Shown here in pieces: positions 10,346 to 20,705 of a stretch of DNA of 64,000 nt; within the stretch, counting starts at the first letter, position 1, and each line of letters starts with the position of its first letter. The notes under the pieces are model-generated. The model was not told the origin of the DNA. It saw only the letters and a program-made list of their open reading frames with translations, and did no database searches. Origin of the DNA: Macrothele yani. Taxonomy: Eukaryota; Arthropoda; Arachnida; Araneae; Macrothelidae. The stretch spans positions 34,677,501-34,741,500 of the forward strand of contig CM077011.1 of NCBI GenBank assembly GCA_039090855.1, in the 5' to 3' direction. The translations under genes and the position numbers were made by a program.

Positions 10346-12220
10346 ATGGCGACTGCTGATAAGAGCAGCATTCCCACTCTCGTCACAGCTTCTCCTACTA
10401 CGTCGATCCTTATCTCTGACGGAGCAAACCAATCAGCGTCCGTCCTTGATGATAGGGAATATCGTCCTCCTCCTGATGCCTATTGCTCTTCTTCTTCTAC
10501 GCTTCAACTCTCTGACTCCACCACCCCTCCTGGTGGTGAGGCTATGACGTTCGTTCCTGATTCTGCCGATGACGTAATGGATATCTCTGAGGACGTTGCT
10601 TCTCTGCCCTCGGTAGCCTTGCCCAGCGTTGTGTCAGCTCCTTCATCCAGCGCTGCACCTCTGCCTTCCAATGGAGGATTGCCTTCCCGCTCTTATTCTA
10701 GCGTTACCTCAGGTGCGTCCCTTCCGACGCAATCGACTCGCCTTCCCCTTTCAGATGCCCATGTCCAGATACATGGTGACTCACTTCAATTGGACGTTCC
10801 GCACTTCTCACCCGCTGCGCAGGAACTTCACTCCACCCGCGAGTTGGGAGTGTGCCTAGATGCTCTTCCGAATACACCGCTGAAAGTCTATTGTGATACG
10901 CTCCTTGCTTTTCTTCCAGCCGGAGCCATTACTCACCTCACCCGCCGGCCGCGGACGGTGATTGTTTATTTCACATCCAAAGAGCATGCAGACACGCTTC
11001 TAAACTTTGGTCTTGACCTGGGAGACCACCACCTGGAAGCTGAACCGATTGCCAGGCGCCCTGTTCAGGTCTCCTTGCATCCGGTGTCCCCCGAAATCTC
11101 GGATGCGATGATATGTACTGCACTTAGTAAGTGTGGTAAGATTGTTGGTCCTGTTATCACACATTCAGCTGCGCCCAAGGATCCTGCAAATAAGAATGTT
11201 CGTAGTTTTCGCCGGAGTGTTCGACTCATCTTTCCATCAGAGGAGCATCTCCGTAAGTTCCCACAGATCCTAAACGTCCGATGTGGGCAGCTTTCCTACA
11301 GAATTGACATGGTAACATCAGAACACTGTGCTAATTGCAAAGAACTTGGGCATCAGCGTGCTCGATGCCCCAACAACGAGTATCCAGCTCCCACGGCTTC
11401 TACAGTGCCTACCGCCTCTAAGCAGCCTCCTGCTACATCTCGCTCTCGACCTGCACCGTCTTCAAATGTGCCAACTGCCCCAGGGCCGAGTTACACAAAA
11501 AGTATATCTACAGCCTCTCGTCTACGAGCGTCTTTTGATGCTGATCTCACCTCCCACCTTCAATTTCCAGCGCTCACCTCACCTATTACTCCTCATCCCG
11601 TGGCAACATCGGGAGACTTCGCCGCTGGTTTCCCACCAGTCTTCACTGTTGGTGTCTCCGAGTGTGACGGCGGTGCTTATAACTCCTCTGACTCTGCGTC
11701 AGCTTCCCGAGCATCGTCGCTCCCTGGAAAACGAATTTCTGGCACTCGTACAGGTACCCGACGTAAAAGAAAGAAGAAGAAGAAATCTTCCTCTGCGGAT
11801 GGGCAACCGTTCCGTACTACCAAATCTTCAGGAGATATTTCTCCCTCTCCTGCGCCAACAGAAATTGAAAGGGACACTGATGATGATGGGTCTCCGCCTT
11901 CGTTTGAGGTCTTTTCAAGTGTACTCTCCAAATGTGGTGTTCCTTCAGAACCTCTCAATCTTGGAGATTACTATCAGTTTTGCACCCACACCACGAACCT
12001 GGAGTCGACGTATGACTACCTCCGAGAGCGTGAAGACATTCTTCCCGCGCTGCTCCTGCAAGCCGGATGCATTGCTAAGTACCTTCGTGGGTTTGTACAT
12101 GACCCCCTGCACCACTCATGGACCCTTGGCTGCGTAAACCGATTACAACAACTCCTGAAAGTTGCTCCGCGACTCCTCCAACCAACGACTGACCAGTTCA
12201 TTCAAGGTCACGACCCTTAA
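10346..12220 (+). CDS. LINE ORF1, nucleic-acid-binding protein
   Basis: An open frame of 624 codons. LINE ORF1 proteins coat the element RNA and act as chaperones for target-primed reverse transcription. A CCHC zinc knuckle, CANCKELGHQRARC, lies at about residues 328-341. It follows a compact region (about 155-320) and precedes a Ser/Pro/Thr-rich linker. A basic run RRKRKKKKKSS near residue 472 could be a nuclear signal. The N-terminal 150 residues are Ser/Pro-rich and probably disordered. The ATG at 10346 is the first in frame after a 219-bp leader. The 3' end overlaps the start of ORF2 by about 59 bp. No lesion was seen. Confidence 0.85.
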   Translation: MATADKSSIPTLVTASPTTSILISDGANQSASVLDDREYRPPPDAYCSSSSTLQLSDSTTPPGGEAMTFVPDSADDVMDISEDVASLPSVALPSVVSAPSSSAAPLPSNGGLPSRSYSSVTSGASLPTQSTRLPLSDAHVQIHGDSLQLDVPHFSPAAQELHSTRELGVCLDALPNTPLKVYCDTLLAFLPAGAITHLTRRPRTVIVYFTSKEHADTLLNFGLDLGDHHLEAEPIARRPVQVSLHPVSPEISDAMICTALSKCGKIVGPVITHSAAPKDPANKNVRSFRRSVRLIFPSEEHLRKFPQILNVRCGQLSYRIDMVTSEHCANCKELGHQRARCPNNEYPAPTASTVPTASKQPPATSRSRPAPSSNVPTAPGPSYTKSISTASRLRASFDADLTSHLQFPALTSPITPHPVATSGDFAAGFPPVFTVGVSECDGGAYNSSDSASASRASSLPGKRISGTRTGTRRKRKKKKKSSSADGQPFRTTKSSGDISPSPAPTEIERDTDDDGSPPSFEVFSSVLSKCGVPSEPLNLGDYYQFCTHTTNLESTYDYLREREDILPALLLQAGCIAKYLRGFVHDPLHHSWTLGCVNRLQQLLKVAPRLLQPTTDQFIQGHDP

Positions 12221-15200
12221 TTGCAGAGGGTTCGCTAGCCCCCTAGCGAATGCTCTTGTAATGGAAGACCTCTCGCCCCTCGGGGCCGATCTGTTACTAC
12301 TACAAGAAACAAACTGCCATTCCTCCACTCTGTTTACTCGCTGGCGTGCTAGCGATTATGTGTTCCATCATGCTTTCCGCTACTCATCTCATGGTGGACT
12401 TGCTATCGGAATACATCAACATTTCCGATCCACCCTCACTGCACTCTCAGTCCAGAACTTATGCCGAGATTTACTCCAGCAAGTCTCCTTCACAGTTGGC
12501 GGAGCTCGATTTCACATCTTTAATGTGTATATTCCATGCACCTCTATTCATTTATCCATCTTGTTCACCAAACTCCGTAAAGCTCTCTCGAAAGTCTCAC
12601 CTTCGGATCGTGTGCTCTTGGGTGGAGACTTCAATTGCACCCTTGACCCGGCTCTGGATCGCTCTCCTTCTTCACGAGAGCGTCGGACGTATCTCGTCGC
12701 ACTACTCCATGACCTTGTTGCTGATTTCTCCTTCACCGATGCTTATAGGCGCCTTCATCCACAAGAGACCTCACACATGTGGCGCTCGTCTGGGAGTCAG
12801 CTTCCATCAACTGCACGTTTGGATCGGGTTTACGTTTCCACACCGCTTCTTGCGTCTATTACCGAGTTGCAACATCAACCTACTGCTTCCTCAGACCACT
12901 GCACGGTCACCCTCACAGTGTTTGTTGCGGCGTCACTCCCTCGGACTGTACGTCCGTGGACATTTGACTCCAATCTCCTCACTGATCCTGAATTTTGTGC
13001 CTCTGTCCGTTGACGTATTGGCTTCGTGTCAAGCATCAGCTCCTCTTACATATCAAGCAACTTTCCTTCACCATGAAGACTTCTAGTCAGATGCGCCTCG
13101 ATCACGCCAGGCAGATGCTCACACTGATTGGGTTATCAGATCCGCTTTTTCCAGCATATCAGGCGGTGCTGAAACCTCTTGCGCAGCAAGCACTTTTACG
13201 TCTGCGCATTAAACATCTCAATCCGGAGGAATGCACCTATGATTTTCTAACATCAATGGAATCTGCACGTAAGTCTTCTACCTCGCTTCGTCATCTTCGC
13301 CTCCCCTCTGGCGAAATCACATCCGATTCGGCAGCGATTTGCTCTCACGTTCGTCAGTTCTATACCACCAAGTTCAGTGAAACTCCTCCCCCTTCTCCCT
13401 CTTCTCTCCCCCATCTTCTCAATAACCTGCCTCAAGTTCCGTCTCATCTTGCTCACACCCTGTCTCTTTCACCCACATCCACGGAGGTGTCCGACACCTT
13501 CTCTTCCCTTAACCCCCATGCCGCCCCGGGTCCGGACGGCCTCTCTTTCCCTTTTTACCGTGCGTTCTTGCCTCTTTTGTTGCCTTTTCTCCTCTCCGCT
13601 TTTTCTGCTGCATTTAACTGCTCCCCCCTTCCCGAGGAGTTTCACGGACGCACATGTGGTCCTATTTCCCAAGAAGGGTGACCCTCTTGACTTGGGAAAT
13701 TGGCGCCCCATTTCTCTTCTCAATCAAGATTATAAACTCTATACTAAGCTTCTTTCCCGTCGACTAAACTCTATCTTCCCTCACATCCTTGCTGACTCTC
13801 AAACCTATACTGTTCCTGGCCGTTCTCTTTCCTCCAATGTTCAACTTCTTCGCGATCTCATTCATCTTGCCAAGACTCATTCTGAACCTCTTGCTCTCCT
13901 TTCCTTAGACCTCCGTTCCGCTTTCGATAATATCTCACACGCCTATTTAACACAAACCCTGCTACACTTTGGCTTTCCTCCACAATTTGTCTCCGTTCGT
14001 CTCTCCCTCTACCGGGACGCCGTTTTCCATGTCAAGACGGCATCTTTTCTCACAGCACATGTTCCCTTCAAGCTGGGAGTTCGTCAGGGCTGCCCGCTTT
14101 CTGGTCAACTGTTTGCGATTGCCGTCGAGCCTTTTCTACGCTTTCTGCAAACATCTCTCCTAGCACAACTTCCACCACCAGTTGCCAGCTCACGGCATCA
14201 CTCAGTCATTTACTCTGCTTATGCAGATGACATCACCGTCTGCATTCGTAGCGACTCACAGTTCCAACTGCTTCGTCGTTTGTTCTCCGCATATGCTTCA
14301 TGTTCTGCAGCTGAACTGAATACGTCTAAGAGCACTGGATTGTGGTGCGGGTCGTGGTCCAATCGCTTGGATGCTCCATGGGGGGCCACATGGTCATCCA
14401 CTACCCAACGCTTCCTGGGTGTGCACTTAGGCGCACCACAAGCTATATCCAGTGCAACTCGCTCGGAACTCCATCCTCGCCTCCTCCGCACAGCTGCATT
14501 CTGGTGTCGTGCGCAGTTCTGTACGTCCTACTACCAGCGTGCAAATCTCACCAGGACATACCTTCTGTCCATCTGCAAGCATTCTTGGATTGCATCTACG
14601 ACCCCGCTTTTCTGTCTCCAGGAGGTTACACGCTGCCTTACTCGAGTAATGTAGGCGGGTCATCACTGGATTAACGTCCACAAGCTCTGTGCTCCTCCCT
14701 CCTATGGTGGTGCTGGCCTACCTGATGTCCCGCTGTGCTACAAAGCAAGCCGAGTGATCAACTTCATTCACCTTTTCACGGCTCCAGTGGCTTCCGCAGT
14801 TCAGGTACGTGACGTTCTTGCCTCCTTGCGTAACCCACATTTTTCCTTTCTTTCTTTAGTTCTCATGGATTGCTGTCCTTTCCCCCCCCTCCAAACTCCC
14901 ACCTGCATATTCTGAAGCCCTCACTCACCTTCGCTCTCTCCCCCTCATTCGCTCCCCTCCCTCTTCAACTCTAGAGCTGCTTTCTGAACCCCTCTTCTTC
15001 AACTCCCTTGTTCATCCCCCCCCATCTCCCCTGTTTTTCATTCCCCTCTTGGCTCCGAGCAGGGTGTAGTAACTGTACAAGACCTCACTAACTCGGATCT
15101 ATCCTGGCGCCCTTTCTCTGGCCTCCCCCTGCTATTCTCTCGTCCCCATCCGCCCATTTGGTCTATGACTCTCTGCTAACTGCACTACTTTCGCTTTTCC

Positions 15201-15985
15201 CTGATCTTGTCTCCCCCACCGGTCTCGTCTCTGTCTTTTCTGCCCCTCTTCCGCTGCCGTTTTTCCTCCGACTCACAAACTCGGTTCTTCCTCTCTCCTC
15301 TCTCTCCTCTAAATCTCTTTATCGTTTTCTAGTGCACCTTGCCACCCCTTCACCGCTTTCTATTCTGGAGGTTCCCTCTGCTTCTCTTCCTCTTGTCTGG
15401 GCCGCTGCCCGCTCACCCTTATCTGCCCCTCTTGAAATTAATACCCACTGGCTCTTTTTGCATAATCGCCTCCCTGTTCCGTATTTTCTCTTTCGCATGT
15501 ATCTTCTCTCCTCCCCTCTCTGCTCCTTCTGCGCACAGGAGGCAGACGTTTCTCACGTCTACCTTTACTGTCCCATCCTGATGCCTCTCCTCCACCAGGC
15601 TTTTCGGATTGCCAGTCGCTCTTGTTCTCAAGATCTTCCGTTCACTGCCTACAGACATCTTCTTCTGCGGGCTCATCCACCTACGCCTCTTCCGTCAGTA
15701 TGTGCCTATCTTTTCGTGCTGGTTAAACACGTTATTTACGTATACCTTCAACAACTCCGCAGCGTTTCCTCGCCGGTCTCTTTACACCAGGCCAGCGCAG
15801 CACTTTTGTGCCATTTTCAAGATCGATTGCTTTCTCGACTCCGCCTGGAGTACCAGTCGGCTTCTTCCAGTCGTCGAGAAGCCACCTTCTATTCTACCTG
15901 GGCGCCGGCCGCTCCATGGTTTGTGGTTGATTCTGGACTGCTACACCTATCAGTACCCGAGGACATTCTACACCTCCTTTGCTGA
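12162..15985 (+). pseudogene. LINE ORF2, endonuclease and reverse transcriptase, frameshifted
   Basis: ORF2 nicks target DNA and copies the element RNA. Endonuclease motifs, in order: LNCRG, LLLQET, GGDFN, LDRVY and SSDHC (12162-13013). A frameshift near 13000 leads to the segment with NPHAAPGPDG. A second near 13640 restores the frame carrying FPKKGDPLDLGNWRPISLL, LLSLDLRSAFDN, GVRQGCPLSGQ and the catalytic YADD (about 14220). A TAG at 14652-14654 and another shift near 14870-15150 precede the C-terminal part, which has CSFC and HVYLYC, a CCHC motif found at LINE ORF2 ends. It is about 1,270 codons overall, with at least four lesions, so dead but young. Confidence 0.9.
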
Positions 15986-16501
15986 GTTCCGTGGCACCCT
16001 GGTGCCCCTCCTCCACTCTACGACTCGTGCAATCCACACTACCGTTGAATTGTGAATGCTAATGGCATCTCAGTGTATTTTCATGCTTACTCGTGTACAT
16101 TACTTACTTTCACCCCGCCTGTATTATGTTGCTTTGGTGCCCTCGTTAAATAACTTGCACAATTGTGCACGCTGTGTTTTTATCTCATGTATGTAATGTT
16201 TTACCTTCACGGCGGTGTTTGTGCTGTTCTTTTTCTAATTATGTACTATTGTTTCGCCTGTGTTATCCTGTAAATCATGCCCAGCCAATGTCATGTGACA
16301 CGATGTGTTTCTCTCTGTCACTTCTGCAAATTTTATTCAATAAGCTTTGCTTGCAGCATTTGTTATTCATCCCCATTGTCATTGCAGTGTATATACCATC
16401 ATGTTTTAACAGTTTTGTATTATTTCCCAGTGAGACGCCCAATACTGTACGTCTCCCTCTTATGTTTTCTTATGATAAATTAGAATAAAGCGATTTTGAA
16501 A

Positions 16502-16514
16502 CCTTGCTTTATGG
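16502..16514 (+). repeat. Target-site duplication of the LINE, right copy
   Basis: CCTTGCTTTATGG, identical to 10114-10126, directly after the LINE's 3' terminal GAAA. Confidence 0.9.
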
Positions 16515-17222
16515 ATCGGTGCATTATCTTGTTGGTACCAACAAGGCTCGGTTCCATAGTATTGCCACACAGTTCGTAGGGCATAATTGTCCAGAATATC
16601 GAGGTAGACGTGCTGGTTAACAGGTTTGTCCACGATAACCAATGAGCCGGGACCAAACCGCGACAAACACCCCCACACGAGTACACTGTGGTAAATAGCC
16701 TTCCCCCGGCTGCAGCCATACCCACACACGGCCATCAGACTAATGGATCGCGTATCTCGATTCATCAGTCCATAGAACCCGTTTCCATTGATCTACGGTC
16801 CACGATAGATGTTCTTTACACCATGCTAAACGACGAGTAGCATTCCGAGTGGAGATGAAAGGCTTATGAGCAGCCGCACGACCACGGCAACCCATGGAAT
16901 GAAGTTCTCTATGAATGGTACGTGTACATACCAAGGTTTCAGTATTTTTACTCACCTTTACACTGAGGTCTTGTGCAGTACTCCGTAGATTAGCTGTAAC
17001 GACTCGCCTGAGGCTTCGACGTCCTCTATAACTGATGTTCTTTGATCTGCCGGTACGTTTTGCTGCTTCAGGCACGCCATGTGTCTTTCACGTATTCAGT
17101 ACATCGAAAGCAGCTGACTTGGGTATGTTTAAACGCCTCTTGGTTTCACTTATGGACAACCCACTAATATAACACCCAATAATGTTTCCTTTCTCAAAGT
17201 CAGTTCTCTCCCGCCGCGGCAT
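16515..17222 (-). pseudogene. Tc1 copy B transposase, N-terminal part
   Basis: The start at 17222 gives MPRRERTDFEKGNIIGCYIS, an N-terminal HTH. A stop interrupts it at VLNT*. The second HTH and linker follow (GRSKN, then TIHRELHSMGCRGRAAAHKP). The first catalytic Asp lies in VLWTDESRY, after which a frameshift (around 16740) leads to WYQQDNAPIHKAR with the second Asp. The sequence is then interrupted by the LINE and resumes at 10126 on the same strand. The dead state predates or is independent of the LINE insertion. Confidence 0.88.
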
Positions 17223-17363
17223 TTTCACTCAACCTCACAGTGCAATATGATTGCGGTCAGCTGCAGGCTTGTTTTTATACCGTTTGCAGCTGTATCGCGC
17301 ATCTTAACAACGCAGCGAATCCGTTCATTTCCTTTTGAAGGGGTGTCCGGTGACTTTTGTCGG

Positions 17364-17741
17364 TATAGTCTATATCACCTACCTAAACACCATTGCAGAC
17401 CAAGTATATATTTTCATATTAAGACATTCCCCTCTTGTAGTGCCTTCTTTCAGAGGGATAATGCGCCATGCTGCACATAGCCTGAATTATTTAAGAATGG
17501 TTCGTGGAACATGAGAAGGATTTTCAGGTGTAGCTCTGGCCTCCAAATTCCGCAGACACCAATTCTATTGAGCAAATGCGGTTTGTGTTGGAACAGCAAA
17601 TCCGATCAGCGGTGGCTTAACAACGTAACTTCCAAGAGTCAAAGGATCTTCTGGTAACATGTTGGTTCCAGGTACCACGAGACACCTTTAGAAATCTTTA
17701 GACGCAAATCCGGGGAAAAGATGTTTTAGCGGTAAGTGGAA
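17364..17741 (+). pseudogene. Tc1 copy A transposase, C-terminal part
   Basis: It resumes the protein interrupted at 9781. VYITYLNTIADQV aligns in position with VRYLNIVADPV of the copy at 2863-3879. DNAPCC follows (second catalytic Asp), then WPPNSADTNSIEQM, where the usual SPDLNPIEH is altered but the Glu survives. There are several stops, and the ending is too worn to fix an exact C terminus. Confidence 0.75.
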
Positions 17742-18471
17742 GACCAATATCATATTAAGCAGATGGTCATAATGTTTGGCTCTTCCATGTATCACTATTC
17801 ACATTGCAGTAACCCATTCCAATATTCACAATGCTGGGTTTTGCCTCGTTTGTTACATAAAATGTCTCTTGGGTTCGACCCAAATTCTGATTCCCGTATC
17901 TTTTGTCGGAAACATCTTTTCTGAATGCTTTTCCAGTAACACTGTCTTTTGAAAAAAACAAAACAAAAAACAAAACCGGAGTGCTACTAATGCTCTCGAG
18001 TAATTTTTGGCTCTTCGATGTATCACTATTCACATTGCAGTAACCCATTCCAATATTCACAAAGCTATTTCCCCCGTTTGTTACGTAAAATGTCTCTTGG
18101 GCTCGAACCAAATTCAAGTACCCGCATATTTTCTCGGAAACATCATTTCTGAATGCTTTTCCAGTAAAGCTGTCTTTCGAAAAGAAAAAAAAAAAAAGAT
18201 CGGAGTGCTACAAATGCTCTCGAGTAATTTTTGGCTCGTATCACTATTCACATTGCAGCAACCCATTACAATATTTACAACGCTATCCCCCCCCCCGTTT
18301 CTTATGTAAAATGTCTCTTGGGTTTGACCCAAATTTTGGTAACGCTATCTTTTCTTTGAAAGATCTTCCCTGAATGCTTTTCCAGTAAAGTCCGTCTTTT
18401 GATAAAACAAAACAAAAATTGGAGTGCTACTAATTCTCTCGAGTAAATTTCGGCTCTTTGATGCATCACTA

Positions 18472-19699
18472 CACTGAAGAGCAATTGAATTAGAGACAGC
18501 TGCCGTTATGCAAATGTGGCGCTGTGGGCGGCCCTGTAAACGGAAACGACATGACGTATGCAGCGATCAGACAGTATAAGGAGTGATGCGACGGGAATAA
18601 GTAAGAGTCGAACGTAGTATGGGTAAGACGAAGGATCTAAGCGCATTTGATCGCGGAAAAATTGCCGGGGCCCAAAGAATGGGTCACTCCATCTCGGGAG
18701 TCGTACAGGCACTGGGATTTTCACGAGCCATTGTGTCACGGGTGCACTGTGAGTACATCGAATCCGTTAAAGCCATCCCTGCAAGGGCCAACTGCCGTGG
18801 ACAAGAGCGTGTGGATGAGCGGGGTCATCATCGCCTAGCTCGCATTGTAACAGCGGATAGACGGGCCACAGTGCAAGAAATCACTCGGCAATTTAACGCT
18901 GGTGCACAAAAACATGTAAGCAGCCACGTTTTGGATGGTGTATCCAGAACCATCTCCTCGCTATGGGGTACAGAAGTCATCGTCCCACGAGGGTACCGCT
19001 CCTGACCGCACATCACAAGGTGCAAAAATTAGCATGGGCGCGGGAGCATCGCCACTGGACCCTAGACATGTGGAAAAATGTTGCCTGGACTGATGAGTCG
19101 AGATTCACGTTGGTACATGTGGGTGGCAGAACACGATTACGGCGCAAACCACATGAAGCGATGGATCCTTCTTGCCAGCAGGGTACTCTTCAAGCTGGTG
19201 GGGTGGCATTCTCGTCTGAGGACTGTTTACGTGGATTGAAATGGAACCCCTGGTACGCATGACATCGTCCCTCACAGTTCAACGTTACCGGGATATCCTG
19301 GACGCCAATTTGCTCCCGTTTGTGCGTCTTCAACATCCCACTGGGGACCTCATCCTGCAACAAGACAATGCACCGTGCCATCGCTTCCGAATTGTATCCG
19401 AATGGTTGGATGAACACTCCACTGACGTGACCTCGCTTCCTTGGCCAGCTAGGTCACCTGACCTCAATCGCATCGAGCACATCTGGGATACCATCGAGAG
19501 AGATGTTCGAGGCTCTGACTCCTCTCCATCAAATCTTCGTGAACTGTGGGAGCTTGTTCAGGGGTCGTGGATCCGTATGGCTTCCCAACGCTTCCGGTGT
19601 CTTGTCGAGTCCATGCCGAGACGAATCGCCGCCGTCATGAGGGCGAAAGGTTGTGCTACACGTTACTAGAGGGGTATCTCTAATTCAATTGCTCTTCAG
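18472..19699 (+). mobile_element. Tc1/mariner copy C
   Basis: The left end CACTGAAGAGCAATTGAATT (after TA 18470-18471) is mirrored at the right, complement ACTGAAGAGCAATTGAATTA, ending at about 19699 before TA. It is about 1.2 kb and interrupts the fourth unit of the ~220-bp tandem array, so it is younger than the array. Confidence 0.88.
18619..19669 (+). pseudogene. Tc1 copy C transposase, few lesions
   Basis: The start gives MGKTKDLSAFDRGKIAGAQR (first HTH). HHRLARIVTADRRATVQEI marks the second HTH. A frameshift near 18965 joins YRSHRPTRVPLLTAHHK and NVAWTDESRFTL (first Asp). A second shift near 19240 leads to LILQQDNAPCHRF (second Asp), then SPDLNRIEHIWD (Glu; the usual Pro is Arg), ending RAKGCATRY with a stop at 19667-19669. 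At about 350 codons it is full length; two frameshifts inactivate it. Confidence 0.9.
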
Positions 19700-19935
19700 T
19701 ATATTCACATTGCAGTAACCCATTCCAACATTCATAATGCTATTTGCCCCTCGGTTATTACATAAAATATCTCTTGCGTTCGACCCAAATTCTGATTCCT
19801 GTATCTTTTATCCCGGAAACATCTTTTCTGAATGATTTTCCAGTAAAGTTGTGTTTTGGAAAAAAAAATTGGAGTCCTATTAATGCTCTCTGGTAATTTC
19901 AGTAATTATTATTAAAGATCTTTTAGCGAATAACC

Positions 19936-20076
19936 TTTTTTTTTACCGGTGGTGGAATTCGAACTCACATATACCTGCTCCGGAGTGGCTTTCCTACCGA
20001 TTGAATTATGCAGGCAAGGCTTATCGCTGCAACTTGCTGTTTTGATTTGTGTCACCTTAGTGGTACGACATATATA
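19936..20076 (-). mobile_element. tRNA-derived SINE, family B-like, diverged
   Basis: The minus-strand head has a B box (complement of GGAATTCGAACTCAC) and an A-box region, followed by a body containing GTCACCTTAGTGGTACGAC, which resembles the GGTACGTCAC block of family B. With 20530-20705 it forms a subtype sharing TTATCGCTGCAAC. Confidence 0.65.
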
Positions 20077-20165
20077 CCCCCCCTCAATACACACTTGATA
20101 AAGGCGTGAGCACCAATTGCAGGTTTCAGGTCATCTGACAAATCATGCTTGATGGAACCCCTCTG

Positions 20166-20393
20166 GTCGCCCCGGTGGCACAGTGGTCTAAGCGATGGCC
20201 TCTGATCATTCGTCCGAAAGGGGTCCGGGTTCGAATCCCGGTGAGGCAGGGATGTTGTGTTTGTCTTAAGGAACTGGCTCTCTCCTTTCCCTGGAACCAG
20301 TTATCCTAAATTAGGGACGGGCGACTGCTTATAGCCCATTGAGTTGCTCACAGTGGTCGTTAAACCTCCAATCAAAAAAAAAAAAAAAAAAAA
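20166..20393 (+). mobile_element. tRNA-derived SINE, family A, with target duplication
   Basis: The best-preserved family A copy. The head GTGGCACAGTGGTCTAAGCG is a good A box, and GGGTTCGAATCCC is a perfect B box. The body runs to TGGTCGTTAAACCTCCAATC and a 20-base A-tail. It is flanked by an exact 11-bp duplication, GAACCCCTCTG, at 20155-20165 and 20394-20404, showing target-primed insertion. The head resembles a tRNA with a long variable arm (Leu/Ser type), but the A-tail and body show it is a SINE. Confidence 0.93.
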
Positions 20394-20529
20394 GAACCCC
20401 TCTGAAGAAGAATTAATTTTGATAAATACCTGATGATGTGTAAAAGAAACATCATGCGTTTTTTTTTTCAAATTCATGGCCAGGTGCTTCATTTTTAAGT
20501 TCAGGCGCGAATATTGCGAACGTGCGCTT

Positions 20530-20705
20530 TTCTGCCGGTAATGGAATTCGAACTCTCATCTTCCTTCACTAGAATTGGATATTCTATCGATTGAACTACA
20601 CCGACTATAGCTTATCGCTGCAACATACTGTTTGGAGATGTGCGTCACTTCTGATGCCGGTACGTCACATACGGTTTTGTGACCTCTGGTGTCTTACAAA
20701 CTGTA
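20530..20705 (-). mobile_element. tRNA-derived SINE, family B-like, diverged
   Basis: The minus-strand head has a B box (complement of GGAATTCGAACTCTC) and the A-box region ATCGATTGAACTACACCGAC. The body has GCCGGTACGTCACATA, the family B block. Closest to 19936-20076. Confidence 0.7.

Larger units (their letters stand above)
10127..16501 (+). mobile_element. Near-full-length LINE, Tx1/L1-like
   Basis: A 6,375-bp non-LTR retrotransposon bounded by an exact 13-bp duplication. Order: 5' leader (10127-10345), ORF1 with a zinc knuckle (10346-12220), ORF2 with AP-type endonuclease, reverse transcriptase and a C-terminal CCHC motif (12162-15985, broken), then a ~0.5-kb 3' region ending GATTTTGAAA with no long A-tail. 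The reverse transcriptase carries QTYTVPGRS within a NWRPISLLNQDYK context, which I associate with the Tx1 branch of L1-like elements. That clade call is inference; the LINE call is certain. Confidence 0.93.
9782..17363 (-). mobile_element. Tc1/mariner copy B, nested in copy A and split by a LINE
   Basis: The left end TTGAAAAAAGTCACCTGGCA (from 9782, preceded by TA 9780-9781) mirrors the right end, complement CCGACAAAAGTCACCGGACA (to 17363, followed by TA 17364-17365). Its own sequence is 9782-10126 plus 16502-17363, about 1.2 kb. A 6.4-kb LINE with a 13-bp target duplication separates the two parts. It lies antisense to copy A. Confidence 0.88.
8311..17787 (+). mobile_element. Tc1/mariner copy A, outermost element of a nest
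   Basis: The left inverted repeat AAGAACCAAAACATTATGAC (from 8312) is mirrored at the right end, whose complement reads GAAGAGCCAAACATTATGAC (about 17765-17787). The element's own sequence is only about 1.2 kb: 8311-8366, 9070-9781 and 17364-17787. The rest is later insertions: an R-family repeat (8371-9065) in the 5' leader and Tc1 copy B (9782-17363) in the coding region, itself split by a LINE. End positions are approximate. Confidence 0.8.
17779..19897 (+). repeat. Four ~220-bp tandem units, the fourth split by Tc1 copy C
   Basis: Units start at about 17779, 18010, 18232 and 18452. Each contains TATTCACATTGCAGTAACCC, then AAAATGTCTCTTGGGTTCGA, then a GAATGCTTTTCCAGTAA block, an A-rich run and GCTCTCGAGTAATTT. 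The fourth stops after 23 bp at the Tc1 inserted at 18472 and continues at about 19700 with TATTCACATTGCAGTAACCC. Minus-strand frames inside are repetition artefacts. Confidence 0.85.

Noticed and set aside
11328..12137. A 269-codon frame inside LINE ORF1
   Set aside because: It is the +1 shadow of ORF1, whose own frame carries the zinc knuckle.
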